From a bacterium (GTDB lineage: Bacteria; Pseudomonadota; Alphaproteobacteria; Rhizobiales; JAKIUO01), in NCBI GenBank assembly GCA_024228495.1, contig JAAETJ010000300.1, positions 1 to 59,169 of the forward strand: a DNA stretch of 59,169 nt. Reading direction: 5' to 3'. Positions 43,998-52,861 of this stretch are shown one piece after another; within the stretch, counting starts at the first letter, position 1, and each line of letters opens with the position of its first letter. A program made the translations under genes and the position numbers. The notes under the pieces are model-generated. The model was not told where the DNA came from. It made no database searches and saw nothing but the letters and a program-made list of their open reading frames with translations.

Positions 43998-44366
43998 TTA
44001 ATCGAGGAGACCGACCTGTTGAAACTTTGTTTCCAGAATGGATTTATCAAAAGGCTTCATGACAAATTCATCGGCACCGGCCTTCATGGCAATGGAAATA
44101 TGCTTGGTGTCATTTTCTGTTGTGCAAAAAATGACTTTTGGACGATCACCATTTTTTTCCTGACGCAAAGCCTTGATGAATGCGATGCCATCCATTTGCG
44201 GCATATTCCAATCGAGCAGAACGGCATCGGGCATCTGCTGACGGCATTTCACCAAGGCGAGACTGCCATCTGCGGCCTCGCCGGTTTCAAATTTAAAACC
44301 TTCCACGATATGCTTTGCCACCTTGCGAATAACGGCGCTATCATCAACGATCAGACAATACGACAT
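43998..44366 (-). CDS. cheY: Single-domain response regulator CheY
   Basis: The 122-residue receiver domain starts at ATG 44366 (MSYCLIVDDSAVIRKVAKHI). Key residues are the acidic pair in VDDSAV, the phospho-acceptor Asp in LLDWNMPQMDG, the switch Thr in IFCTTEN and the Lys in FVMKPFDK. It would carry the signal from CheA to the flagellar motor. The frame is open upstream to 44648, but that region overlaps cheW antisense sequence and is not family-like. It sits 112 bases after cheW and 32 before cheB. Confidence 0.93.
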   Translation of the reverse strand: MSYCLIVDDSAVIRKVAKHIVEGFKFETGEAADGSLALVKCRQQMPDAVLLDWNMPQMDGIAFIKALRQEKNGDRPKVIFCTTENDTKHISIAMKAGADEFVMKPFDKSILETKFQQVGLLD

Positions 44367-44478
44367 ATAAGTTTCTCCACCTAATGAGGGGGGTGATCCA
44401 TTGGCGAGCAAACTTTCAGCTTGCCCTTGAACTCCCTCATGCTTCCAATTTATCGCAGACAATTCAGTCCAGTTCTTC

Positions 44479-44955
44479 TTAAGCGGCAACCTCGCGGTCA
44501 CCAAGCTCGAGAACACGATCAACATCAAGAAGAACAAGCAGCTGATTATCCAGCATAAATATGGCTTGCGTGACTTTTCTCCAACGTGGATCAAGATTGA
44601 CTGGATTTTCATCAAATTCATTGACCGGCAGATGCAGCACATCTCCAATACGGTCGATCACCAGACCAAAGCTCTCGCGATCCATCTCGATACCAACCGA
44701 CATCGCTGTCTCACCTTCAGCCCGGGGTGGCAAGCCAAGACGTTCTCGCATATCAATCGCCGTGACGATACGACCGCGCAGATTAAGAACGCCAGCAATC
44801 TCTGGAATTGCCAACGGCACTTCGGTCATGTCTTTCAACATAAAGACATCCTGAACACGGCTGATCGGAAGCCCAAATAGCTGCCCGGCGATAATCACCG
44901 TCACAAATTCTTCCATAGGACCGTTATTCTGATTTCTTGCTTGTGGTTCACTCAT
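44479..44955 (-). CDS. cheW: Chemotaxis coupling protein CheW
   Basis: CheW links chemoreceptors to CheA. The 158-residue SH3-like protein shows EFVTVIIAGQLFGLPISRVQ, MTEVPLAIPEIAGVLNLRGR, IVTAIDMRERLGLP and SFGLVIDRIGDVL. Its ATG overlaps the cheA stop (ATGA), so stoichiometric translation with CheA is likely. Confidence 0.95.
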   Translation of the reverse strand: MSEPQARNQNNGPMEEFVTVIIAGQLFGLPISRVQDVFMLKDMTEVPLAIPEIAGVLNLRGRIVTAIDMRERLGLPPRAEGETAMSVGIEMDRESFGLVIDRIGDVLHLPVNEFDENPVNLDPRWRKVTQAIFMLDNQLLVLLDVDRVLELGDREVAA

Positions 44956-47792
44956 GAGGCTTCCTCCATACCAACTCTAACTTCACGTAGGGTCTCAACG
45001 AGCCCTTCCCGGTCAAACTTGCCGATATATTCATGAAAACCGGCTTCTCTTGATTGTTCAATGATTTCGGGTTCCGCATGGGATGACAGCGCTATGATCG
45101 GCGTCTCCCCCCAATCGGGATCAAATTTAAGTTTCTCGGCAAACTCAATGCCACTCATACCGGGCATTTCAATATCAGAAACTATGAGATCAAAAACGAT
45201 GCCGCGCTCTTTTAGCGCCAGCGCTTCGGTACCACTTGCCGCCAGCGTCACATGATATCCGGCCGATCCCAATAGTGGGGCCAGCATATTGCGGAAAAAT
45301 GCACTATCATCAACGAGGAGAAGATTGAGGTTCTTTTGTAGATTGACACCGTCTTTGCGATCATGACGCACCAGCCAGTCATCAAAAGCCATTGGCAAAT
45401 AATGGGCGACATCGATCAGCTCTGTCGCACTCTCACGAACAACAGCGGAACCAAGTATCCCTGGGACTTCGGACTGAATTTCGACCACCAGTCGATCTTC
45501 GACGATATCGACGATTTCATCTACCACGAGCCCCATCGAGCGATCATCATCTGTGAAGACGAGGATAGGCTGAGTGGTTTTACCGGCCATATTTTCCGGA
45601 TCATAACCATCAAGACAGACCAGAGGCATCAACTTGCCGCGATATTGCACCAGATCACGCCCATTGGAGCGTTCGATTTTGGTGACATCAACCTCTTCGA
45701 GGCGCGTTACAAGCGACAAAGGCACTGCTTTAAGTTGCTCGGAACCGGCTGTAAACACCAGCAATGTCGTAGGATCCGGCTGATCAATTCCTGAACTGTC
45801 TGCCTCTTGCCCAGCAACGGCTGCCTGCGCTCCTGCATCAGCTGCTACATTTTGAGCAATGCCATTGGGATCAATAATCATGATCACACTGCCATCGCCA
45901 AGAATGGTATTGCCAGAGAACATGGTGATCTCGCGCAGCATGTTTGACATAGGCTTGACAACAATCTCTTCCGTGTGGAAAACGCTGTCAACAACCACAC
46001 CAAAAGTCTGCGAACCGACTTGCGTGACAATCACAAATTCCTTGCCCGCCGCACGCTCGACTTCTTCCTCAGAGCGTTTCAGACTGAGTTGCTTATTGAG
46101 ATATATCAGCGGCAGCAGTTTATTACGTAATCGCAATACCGGCGTGTCATTGATCATTTCGATGGTATGACCCGCCTCTCCATGCGTGCGTACCAGTTCA
46201 ATGACCGAGAGCTGCGGAATAGCAAAGCGCTGGCCACTAACCTCAATAATGAGTGCCGACACAATTGCCAGTGTCAGTGGAATTTTAATGGTGAAGCTTG
46301 TCCCCTTGCCGACGGAGGAGGTCATATCAACCGTGCCACCAATCAGTTCGATATTGGTGCGGACAACATCCATGCCGACACCACGACCAGAAACAGCCGT
46401 CACCTCTTTGGCCATCGAGAAGCCGGGATGAAAAATAAACTTCTGGAGCTGACCTTCAGACATGCGGTCCAGCTCATCTTCGCTAGCCAGTCCCCGCTCC
46501 AATATTTTTGACTTGAGTTTTTCAGCATCGATACCGCGGCCATCATCAACAATCTTGATAATGATCTGACCACCTTCATGATAGGCTGACAAGGTGATCT
46601 TGCCGATTTCGGGTTTGCCCAGCATGACTCGATCGGAATTGGCTTCAAGTCCATGATCGGCTGAATTGCGCACCATATGCGTGAGCGGATCTTTGATCAA
46701 TTCGAGGACCTGACGATCAAGTTCTGTTTCGGCGCCAATCATTTCCAAATCAATTTTCTTATCGAGAGATAGAGAAAGATCGCGAACAATCCTTGGCAAT
46801 TTCTGCCAGGCATTGCCGATTGGCTGCATACGCGTTTTCATGACACCTTCTTGCAGCTCGGCTGTCACATTCGACAAACGCTGCAATGGCCCCTTGAACT
46901 CGCTGTCATCGTGCTTGCGAACCATTTCCAAAAGCTGATTACGGGTTAGAACAAGCTCGGAAACCATCGTCATTAACTGTTCGAGCGTCTCTACATTCAC
47001 ACGGATCGTTTGATTTTTTACTGATCCCTTGGAAGCTGCTTCTGTACGGCGTTCCTTTTGACGCCTGTCGGCCACGGCCCGTTTTTCAGCGACTGGCTTA
47101 TCCGCTGATTTTTTCTCAGCCGGTTCTGGTGCAACGGGAGCAGCTTGTGGTTCGGTAGCCGCTTCAACAGGTTCTTGCAAATCATTAGCTGTGACAATAT
47201 CGGTTTCTGGTTCCGGGGCGGTGAAATCATCGGGGCCCGGAGCCTCATGAAAGGCACGCTCCAGATCGTCCAGAGAGACCTCCCCTGGTTTCAATTCGCG
47301 TTCAACAATATCCAATATGGGCTCGTCGACTTCTGCCATATCCCCGCTAGCAATATCAGCAGCTACGGCTGCTTCTGCGTCTGGTGCAACCGATTGAGGT
47401 TCGGTGGCAGCAGCCTCATCACCGAGCGACATTTGATCGAGCAGGGCAATCAAGTCATCATCGGTGCCGTCTGGCTCTGTTTGCTGCTCTTCCAGTACTT
47501 CAAGAATTTCTTTCAGGCGGTCAATCGTCTCCAAAATCAACGACACGCCGTCACCTGTGACAGGCGAACCATCGCGATATTTTCCCATAAGCGTTTCGGC
47601 CGCATGAGCCAGTGAACCTAGTCGCGGCAAACCAAGGAAACCACATGTCCCCTTGATGGTATGAACCAACCGGAAGATATTCGCCAATATTTCTTCATTA
47701 TTTGGGTCTTGCTCGAATTTCACAAGTTCGACGTCAACGACATCGAGACTTTCCACAGTTTCGGTGAGAAACTCCTGCAGCAGATCATCCAT
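44952..47792 (-). CDS. cheA: Hybrid chemotaxis histidine kinase CheA with C-terminal receiver
   Basis: From the ATG at 47792 (GAGGC seven bases upstream) the protein is about 946 residues. Order: HPt (RLVHTIKGTCGFLGLPRLGS, with the phospho-His); an acidic linker of about 150 residues; dimerisation helices (QTIRVNVETLEQLMTMVSEL); HATPase (DPLTHMVRNSADHGLE, VDDGRGIDAEKL, GRGVGMDVVRTNIELIGG); a CheW-like domain (IIEVSGQRFAIPQLSVIELV); a second CheW-like domain (DPTTLLVFTAGSEQLKAVPL); and a C-terminal REC domain (LLLVDDSAFFRNMLAPLLG, phospho-Asp in IVSDIEMPGMSG). Having both a second CheW-like and a REC domain is beyond the E. coli layout. The REC could act as a phosphate sink or feedback input. 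Confidence 0.95.
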   Translation of the reverse strand: MDDLLQEFLTETVESLDVVDVELVKFEQDPNNEEILANIFRLVHTIKGTCGFLGLPRLGSLAHAAETLMGKYRDGSPVTGDGVSLILETIDRLKEILEVLEEQQTEPDGTDDDLIALLDQMSLGDEAAATEPQSVAPDAEAAVAADIASGDMAEVDEPILDIVERELKPGEVSLDDLERAFHEAPGPDDFTAPEPETDIVTANDLQEPVEAATEPQAAPVAPEPAEKKSADKPVAEKRAVADRRQKERRTEAASKGSVKNQTIRVNVETLEQLMTMVSELVLTRNQLLEMVRKHDDSEFKGPLQRLSNVTAELQEGVMKTRMQPIGNAWQKLPRIVRDLSLSLDKKIDLEMIGAETELDRQVLELIKDPLTHMVRNSADHGLEANSDRVMLGKPEIGKITLSAYHEGGQIIIKIVDDGRGIDAEKLKSKILERGLASEDELDRMSEGQLQKFIFHPGFSMAKEVTAVSGRGVGMDVVRTNIELIGGTVDMTSSVGKGTSFTIKIPLTLAIVSALIIEVSGQRFAIPQLSVIELVRTHGEAGHTIEMINDTPVLRLRNKLLPLIYLNKQLSLKRSEEEVERAAGKEFVIVTQVGSQTFGVVVDSVFHTEEIVVKPMSNMLREITMFSGNTILGDGSVIMIIDPNGIAQNVAADAGAQAAVAGQEADSSGIDQPDPTTLLVFTAGSEQLKAVPLSLVTRLEEVDVTKIERSNGRDLVQYRGKLMPLVCLDGYDPENMAGKTTQPILVFTDDDRSMGLVVDEIVDIVEDRLVVEIQSEVPGILGSAVVRESATELIDVAHYLPMAFDDWLVRHDRKDGVNLQKNLNLLLVDDSAFFRNMLAPLLGSAGYHVTLAASGTEALALKERGIVFDLIVSDIEMPGMSGIEFAEKLKFDPDWGETPIIALSSHAEPEIIEQSREAGFHEYIGKFDREGLVETLREVRVGMEEAS

Positions 47793-47883
47793 TTTGCCTC
47801 TTCCCCTTTTCATTATTGGCTCATTCCTAACCGGTTTTTGAGCCAGCTGCGGAAAGGTTGTGTGCCATAATGGGAAAAGAGTC

Positions 47884-47898
47884 TTAAGATAAACTAAA
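47884..47898. promoter_or_regulatory. CtrA-box-like site upstream of cheA
   Basis: TTAA-N7-TAAA at 47884-47898 matches the CtrA consensus TTAA-N7-TTAA at 7 of 8 positions. Two further TTAA half-sites are at 47904 and 47910. The location, about 92-106 bases before the cheA ATG and just downstream of chpT, makes CtrA control of the che operon plausible. AT-rich intergenic DNA can give such matches by chance. Confidence 0.4.
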
Positions 47899-47955
47899 CT
47901 TTATTAATCTTAAATGTTCACTGATTGCTTTTACTACCTACGCAACCAAGTGCCA

Positions 47956-48603
47956 TCAAGAGAAGCGCGCGCTCAGCAAAACATCCTCGCCGTCCATGGC
48001 AATTGTAATGCTTGCGCCAGTTTCTATCGCAACGCGGCCGGCAAAATAAGGCTGGATCGAGCGGGCATCAACTTCTTCAGCAGGGCAGCAATTGACAAGA
48101 TCAACAATCCCTTCTGGTACGCGCGCCTTTGAGCCGCTTGTTTTGATCGCAAATGAGGGATGATCCTTGTCCCCGTCGATATTGATCGTGATGGTTCCGC
48201 CAAGAGGCACTGTTCCCACAGAAATAGCCACCAGATTAAGCAGCAGTTTAACATGATTTTTCGGCAAGGTGGCGATTGTGCAGTTCCATTCAACCTTGTG
48301 CTTATTATCACTTTCGACATAATTACGCGCCACAGCCTGTGCGTCTTGCAAATCGATTTCAAAACCAGAAGATCCAGCCGCTCCAAAAGCCAGCCGTGAA
48401 AATTGTAGCTTTGAGGTGATAGTGCCGACACCGTTGCGGATCATGGAAAGAGCACTTTCTAGCTGCTCCTTATCATCGTCCTCTTCATCAAGCACATCCA
48501 GCCCAAAGCCAACGGCCGTCATCGGGCCAATGGCATCATGACAGATTTTACTGGCAACCAGCGCCGCCAGATCAAGATCACTCAATTTCGTAAAATCACC
48601 CAT
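47956..48603 (-). CDS. chpT: Histidine phosphotransferase ChpT
   Basis: ChpT relays phosphate from the hybrid kinase CckA to CtrA and CpdR in alphaproteobacteria. The 215-residue protein begins with the dimerisation helix carrying the phospho-acceptor: LAALVASKICHDAIGPMTAV (His22 followed by Asp). It continues with GFGLDVLDEE and a degenerate HATPase-like half lacking the G boxes needed for ATP binding. GAGGATC precedes the ATG. It is placed directly upstream of cheA, with 163 bases between them, on the same strand. cckA, ctrA and cpdR are not in the window. Confidence 0.9.
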   Translation of the reverse strand: MGDFTKLSDLDLAALVASKICHDAIGPMTAVGFGLDVLDEEDDDKEQLESALSMIRNGVGTITSKLQFSRLAFGAAGSSGFEIDLQDAQAVARNYVESDNKHKVEWNCTIATLPKNHVKLLLNLVAISVGTVPLGGTITINIDGDKDHPSFAIKTSGSKARVPEGIVDLVNCCPAEEVDARSIQPYFAGRVAIETGASITIAMDGEDVLLSARFS

Positions 48604-48763
48604 GGCCTTGATCCTCTTTTATGTCGTGCTTCTTATCGGAAAACCGATACCCGCTTTTCACGGAAGTCCTGTGCTGATCGAATCAGCACATTTTTTGTTG
48701 ATTACACCTGCAATCGCAAAGGATTACAATGAAAGAAAAAGGGGAAACAGAATATGTGGAAGA

Positions 48764-50179
48764 TTACAACATCGGTGTGTTTTCAAGAACCGCTTTGCTC
48801 CTTGATAGAGGAAGTTTTTTGCGAGATAATACAACGCCAGCGCGCGCATCGTCAAACCAGCGATTGACCGCACCCTCGACATTACCATTGAGCTTGTTTT
48901 TCCATTGCGAGATAGTCAGGTCCAGCGCCTCGCCATTGGTTTTAACAAAATCCTTACGGCCCTTTTTTGCACGCTGCTTGTTCATATAATAGTCAGCCGT
49001 TGCACCAAGCGCCAGCCCGGCTGCCGTGCCAATCGCTGTCCCGACGCCAGGAGCTGCTGCCGTCCCCGCCAGCGCGCCGCCTTCCGCAAAGGCGATCCGT
49101 GAGCCCATACCGGTCACCACCCCCCGTGACAGCGTCGCAAAGGAAGCTGCAACTGTGCGGGTCATCAAGGGACCGAGCGCCAAAGCGCCAAATGTGCCGC
49201 CGGCCGCCACACGACCGACCCCAACAACCCCGTCAAAGGCTCTGTCTTGTACCATATAGGTAGGGGATTTCCATTTCTGGGCATCCCAGTTGAGGCCCAG
49301 ATCAATGATTTTCTGGTCGCGCGGAAATTCTTCGAGCACCTTGGTATGGGCCGACAAAAAGCTCTGCAATTTCTGATCCGAGCGCACAATGGCCTGCCGG
49401 TAGCGTGCATGAGCGCGCAGCACCAAAGCTTCCATCTGCAGGGCGATAATCTTGTCGCGGATTTCAGGCTTTAACACCCGCTCACTATAGTTCTTGAGAA
49501 AATATTCTTTGACATCACGCTCAACCGCTTCCTTGAGGCTCTCATATTGGCCAAGCTGCACAAATCTTGTGGCGCTGGATTTAATTGCTTCTTTCAAGAT
49601 GACATAGGAGCGCTTCCATTCAAAAAACCAGTCAGCATAATTTTTAATCACCTCATCACGATCCGCAAAAGCATTTTTAAATACTGCATCCAAATCCGAT
49701 TTAACGCCGAGCAGAATACCATCGCGCTCATGATCCAATTGCACGAGAGTTTTATTGATAAACTCATCAAGGGCACTTTTAACTGCCACCGCGCGGTGCA
49801 GCTTGCCATTGATATCGCGATAAATAAATTTGGTCTGGCCAGTTGAAAGCGCTGGCCCCGCCATGCCAATCAGCACCGTCATATAGCTGTCATCGCTATG
49901 CGTGATTTTTGAATATTCCACGTGGCGCTGATAGCTGCGATAATAGCTGGTGCCAATGGTCAGCGAGCCAAACCCTAAAATGAGCAAGGCAACAGCAATG
50001 CCAATGGGGCGCAAAAACGCACCCAGAAAGCCATATTTTTTGACCTTGATACGCGTTGTCTGTGCGGAAACAGAGGGCAGGACCTCACCTTCCAGCGGTT
50101 TAAGGCCCTCCCTGTTTTCGTGCCTGTTCTGGGGCCCCTGCCCGTCATGTGTGCTTATGGGAGGCAGATCTCTGGACAT
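48764..50179 (-). CDS. Membrane protein of unknown function with coiled-coil middle and Gly-rich C-terminus
   Basis: The 471-residue protein begins with a soluble proline-rich stretch, then a membrane helix at about 55-77 (LRPIGIAVALLILGFGSLTI). A long, mostly helical periplasmic or extracytoplasmic region with many charged residues follows (about 120-320). The Gly/Ala-rich region (VGRVAAGGTFGALALGPLMT and GVGTAIGTAAGLALGATADY) resembles glycine-zipper membrane-insertion segments, and a basic tail ends the protein. No catalytic motif is seen, and I do not recognise the family. It lies upstream of chpT on the same strand, 160 bases away. Confidence 0.6.
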   Translation of the reverse strand: MSRDLPPISTHDGQGPQNRHENREGLKPLEGEVLPSVSAQTTRIKVKKYGFLGAFLRPIGIAVALLILGFGSLTIGTSYYRSYQRHVEYSKITHSDDSYMTVLIGMAGPALSTGQTKFIYRDINGKLHRAVAVKSALDEFINKTLVQLDHERDGILLGVKSDLDAVFKNAFADRDEVIKNYADWFFEWKRSYVILKEAIKSSATRFVQLGQYESLKEAVERDVKEYFLKNYSERVLKPEIRDKIIALQMEALVLRAHARYRQAIVRSDQKLQSFLSAHTKVLEEFPRDQKIIDLGLNWDAQKWKSPTYMVQDRAFDGVVGVGRVAAGGTFGALALGPLMTRTVAASFATLSRGVVTGMGSRIAFAEGGALAGTAAAPGVGTAIGTAAGLALGATADYYMNKQRAKKGRKDFVKTNGEALDLTISQWKNKLNGNVEGAVNRWFDDARAGVVLSRKKLPLSRSKAVLENTPML

Positions 50180-50651
50180 ATGACAATTCCCATCTATTTG
50201 TTGCCCGCTTGAAAAGCTTTGCCAAATTAGCGCCTATTTGCGGCGCAAATATGCCAGTCTCGCACTGCTTTTCTTGCCTTGTTTACCGCTTATTCTAAAC
50301 ATTTAAAACCAGTGCCAAAATATGGCTCAAGCTCCAGAGCGACTATCATTTACGCTTGGTGCGCCAAACAGCTTGACCTAACGTCAAACCACGTATTCGT
50401 GCCTATAATGCAGCGTTATAAAATCAAATACCTGCACTTGTACTGAAGACGACCTTTGAGTTGTGTGTGCAAACGTTTGGATCGAACCGCAGCTCACAGC
50501 ATACGGTTTTCCTCGATTATGTCCGCTCGTGGTGATTGCTACCATGTGGCTGATGGGGTACACTAACGAGATGTGCCAATGAACAGGAACGGAAGTTGCG
50601 GGAATTGAAATGTGGTTTGCCCCTGTCACAGATCCATATCTTATTTGCTGA
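50180..50651. other. 472-base intergenic region without a supported gene
   Basis: Small frames exist but look random. The region contains a perfect inverted repeat TTGAC (50373-50377) and GTCAA (50383-50387) with a five-base spacer, one base wider than an FNR/FixK box. The palindrome TTTGCGGCGCAAA lies at 50237-50249. It would contain the promoter of the 50179 gene and the end of the ubiD-ubiX transcript. Confidence 0.4.
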
Positions 50652-51209
50652 TTACTTCCATCTCTTGATTATTGTGCTGCTTATGCCTAGCGGTTCCAGC
50701 GCGCGCGCTGCTGTCTGCCCGGCCATGTCCTCTATTGAACCTGGTTTGGCGTAAAGGGCGGGTACGGGAGGTGCAATAATAGCCCCCATCTGTGTCGCCG
50801 CCAGCATAGCCTTGATATGTCCTGCATGTAGCGGTGTTTCGCGTACCATCAACACTAATGGGCGGCGTTCCTTCAGTGTAACATCAGCGGCTCGGATCAA
50901 CAGATTGGAGGCCTGTCCATGAGCAATTGCCGACAGGGTGTGGACTGAACAAGGAGCAATAATCATACCATCAGTACAGAATGAACCACTAGCCGGTCCG
51001 GCGGCGATATTTTCCTCGGCGTAACTCCTGTCGGCAAGTAATGACAGCTCGTTCACGTCAATGTCCAACTCCAGGGCAATTGTCAATCTGGCGGCCTTGG
51101 AAATGATCAAATGACTCTCAACATTTTTTTCACCGCATAGAATCTCAAGAACCTTTTGCGCGAATAGAGCACCTGATGCGCCACTTACGCCAATAATGAT
51201 GCGTTTCAT
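50652..51209 (-). CDS. ubiX: Prenyl-FMN synthase UbiX
   Basis: UbiX prenylates FMN to make the cofactor of UbiD decarboxylases. The 185-residue protein shows the flavin site [20 protein letters not shown] at the start, [19 protein letters not shown] (family ISSGSF equivalent), [17 protein letters not shown] and [13 protein letters not shown]. Its ATG (51209-51207) overlaps the ubiD stop (ATGA). It is the second gene of ubiD-ubiX, so cofactor and enzyme are made together. The frame is open upstream inside ubiD, but that part is not family-like. Confidence 0.95.
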   Translation of the reverse strand: MKRIIIGVSGASGALFAQKVLEILCGEKNVESHLIISKAARLTIALELDIDVNELSLLADRSYAEENIAAGPASGSFCTDGMIIAPCSVHTLSAIAHGQASNLLIRAADVTLKERRPLVLMVRETPLHAGHIKAMLAATQMGAIIAPPVPALYAKPGSIEDMAGQTAARALEPLGISSTIIKRWK

Positions 51210-52726
51210 ATTTGTCCCCCAGAGATAAAATCCGACAGACCCAGATCGGCCCATATTTCGTCTATCCGCTTGATGACATCCTCGTTCATACTCAGCACTT
51301 CCCCCCATTCACGGCTTGTTTCCCCGTCCATCTTGTTGGTAGCGTCAAGGCCCAGCTTACCGCCCAGGCCGCTGACAGGCGAAGCAAAATCGAGATAGTC
51401 GATGGGTGTGTTGTCGACCACCATCAGATCACGTGATGCGTCCATGCGGGTGGAGACGGCCCACATAACATCCTCCCAGGAACGAGGATTGATATCCTCA
51501 TCAACAATAATTAGCAATTTAGTATAGCTGAACTGGGCGAGAAAGGACCAGATGCCCATCATGATGCGGCGTGCATGACCTGGATATTTTTTTTTGATGG
51601 CGCAGATACCAACGCGGTAGGAGCAACCCTCGGGTGGTAGCCAGAAATCAATAATCTCGGGAAATTGCTGTTGCAACAAGGGAACAAATACATCATTGAG
51701 CGCTTCACCAATGACCGAAGGTTCATCTGGCGGTCGCCCGGTAAAAGTCGATAGATATACAGGGTGATCGCGCATGGTGATAGCCGTCAACTCAAATACG
51801 GGAAAATGTTCCACGCTATTATAGTAACCGGTATGATCTCCATAGGGCCCCTCGGGAGCAGTTTTGCTGACTGAAACATAGCCCTCAAGGATAATTTCAG
51901 CCTCGGCGGGCACCAATAGGGGAACCGTTTTTGCAGGTGTAAGTGTCAGCTTCTCACCGCGCAAAAGCCCTGCATAATGATATTCAGACAATGTATCCGG
52001 GACGGGAGTGACAGCAGCAAGAATTGTCCCTGGGTCGGCACCAATAGCCACTGCCACCGGCATGTCTCGCCCCTTGGCCTGCCAAAGGCGATGATGCAGT
52101 GCCCCGCCGCGATGAGCCAGCCAGCGCATCAAGGTGCTGTTCTTTGAAAGTACCTGCATGCGGTAAACACCAATATTATAATCCGAAGTGTTCTCGCTGT
52201 CCGGCGGCCTTGTAGTGACTAGTGGCCAAGTGATAAGGGGGGCAGGCTCGCCAGGCCAGCAAGTTTGTATAGGCAGAAGGGAAAGATCGATCTTATCTCC
52301 CTGAAAAACCTGTTTCTGGACCTTTGCCTTCTTCGAGATTGATGGCTTCATGGCCATCACATCTTTCAGCACGGGCAATTTTTCCAGCGTATCGCGAAAA
52401 CCACGCGGTGGTGTCGGCTGCTTGAGAAAGGCCAGCCGTTGCCCCAGCTCCCTTAAGTGCGAAGGGCGACAGCCCATACCCCTAGCAACTCTCTCAACCG
52501 TACCAAATAGATTGGTAATGACGGGGATATCGCTGATCTGCCCATCAGCCAGAACCGGTTTTTCGAATAGCAGTGCTGGCCCTTTAGTGGCTAACACTCT
52601 TCGATGTATTTCAGTCATTTCCAGTTCAACGGATATCGGTTGTTTGATCCGAATCAATTGTTCATGACTTTCCAGCCAGTCTAGGAAGTCGTGCAGAGAC
52701 CTGTAGTTTGAAGGAAATTCTGACAT
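51206..52726 (-). CDS. ubiD: UbiD-family 3-polyprenyl-4-hydroxybenzoate decarboxylase
   Basis: UbiD decarboxylates the polyprenylated 4-hydroxybenzoate intermediate of ubiquinone, using prenyl-FMN. The 506-residue length is normal. Features are the N-terminal [60 protein letters not shown] near residue 296, and [19 protein letters not shown]. Alignment of the N-terminus with E. coli UbiD supports the ATG at 52726. Its control region holds an FNR-like box, and a -10-like GATAAT at 52739-52734 would start transcription at or next to this ATG, that is, nearly leaderless. Divergent from the flavoprotein gene. Confidence 0.93.
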   Translation of the reverse strand: MSEFPSNYRSLHDFLDWLESHEQLIRIKQPISVELEMTEIHRRVLATKGPALLFEKPVLADGQISDIPVITNLFGTVERVARGMGCRPSHLRELGQRLAFLKQPTPPRGFRDTLEKLPVLKDVMAMKPSISKKAKVQKQVFQGDKIDLSLLPIQTCWPGEPAPLITWPLVTTRPPDSENTSDYNIGVYRMQVLSKNSTLMRWLAHRGGALHHRLWQAKGRDMPVAVAIGADPGTILAAVTPVPDTLSEYHYAGLLRGEKLTLTPAKTVPLLVPAEAEIILEGYVSVSKTAPEGPYGDHTGYYNSVEHFPVFELTAITMRDHPVYLSTFTGRPPDEPSVIGEALNDVFVPLLQQQFPEIIDFWLPPEGCSYRVGICAIKKKYPGHARRIMMGIWSFLAQFSYTKLLIIVDEDINPRSWEDVMWAVSTRMDASRDLMVVDNTPIDYLDFASPVSGLGGKLGLDATNKMDGETSREWGEVLSMNEDVIKRIDEIWADLGLSDFISGGQI

Positions 52727-52733
52727 GATCGGT

Positions 52734-52804
52734 ATTATCGGTGCATCCCGTCAACACCTTCCATGATTTAAGTCAAACCCTGGGTTGGCGATAAGTGTTA
52801 TTAT
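52734..52804. promoter_or_regulatory. Divergent FNR/FixK-type promoter pair, ubiD and flavoprotein gene
   Basis: ATGAT-TTAA-GTCAA at 52763-52776 matches TTGAT-N4-ATCAA at 8 of 10 positions. TATTAT at 52799-52804 on the plus strand and GATAAT at 52739-52734 on the minus strand are each 5/6 matches to TATAAT. They sit 32 and 33 bp from the box centre, which is the class II FNR geometry in both directions. Confidence 0.6.
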
Positions 52805-52861
52805 AGACCAGTTCATGGAAAACTGGTCGGGATGTTATAAATCGGGGAGATCGCTCAAGAA

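Noticed and set aside
50373-50387. TTGAC-N5-GTCAA as a fourth FNR box
   Set aside because: The spacer is five bases, not four, and it lies about 190 bases from the nearest start codon. It is kept only as an inverted repeat.
50384-50629. 81-residue minus-strand frame between ubiX and the 50179 gene
   Set aside because: Low-quality composition and no start signal; it could be an eroded remnant, but nothing can be identified.
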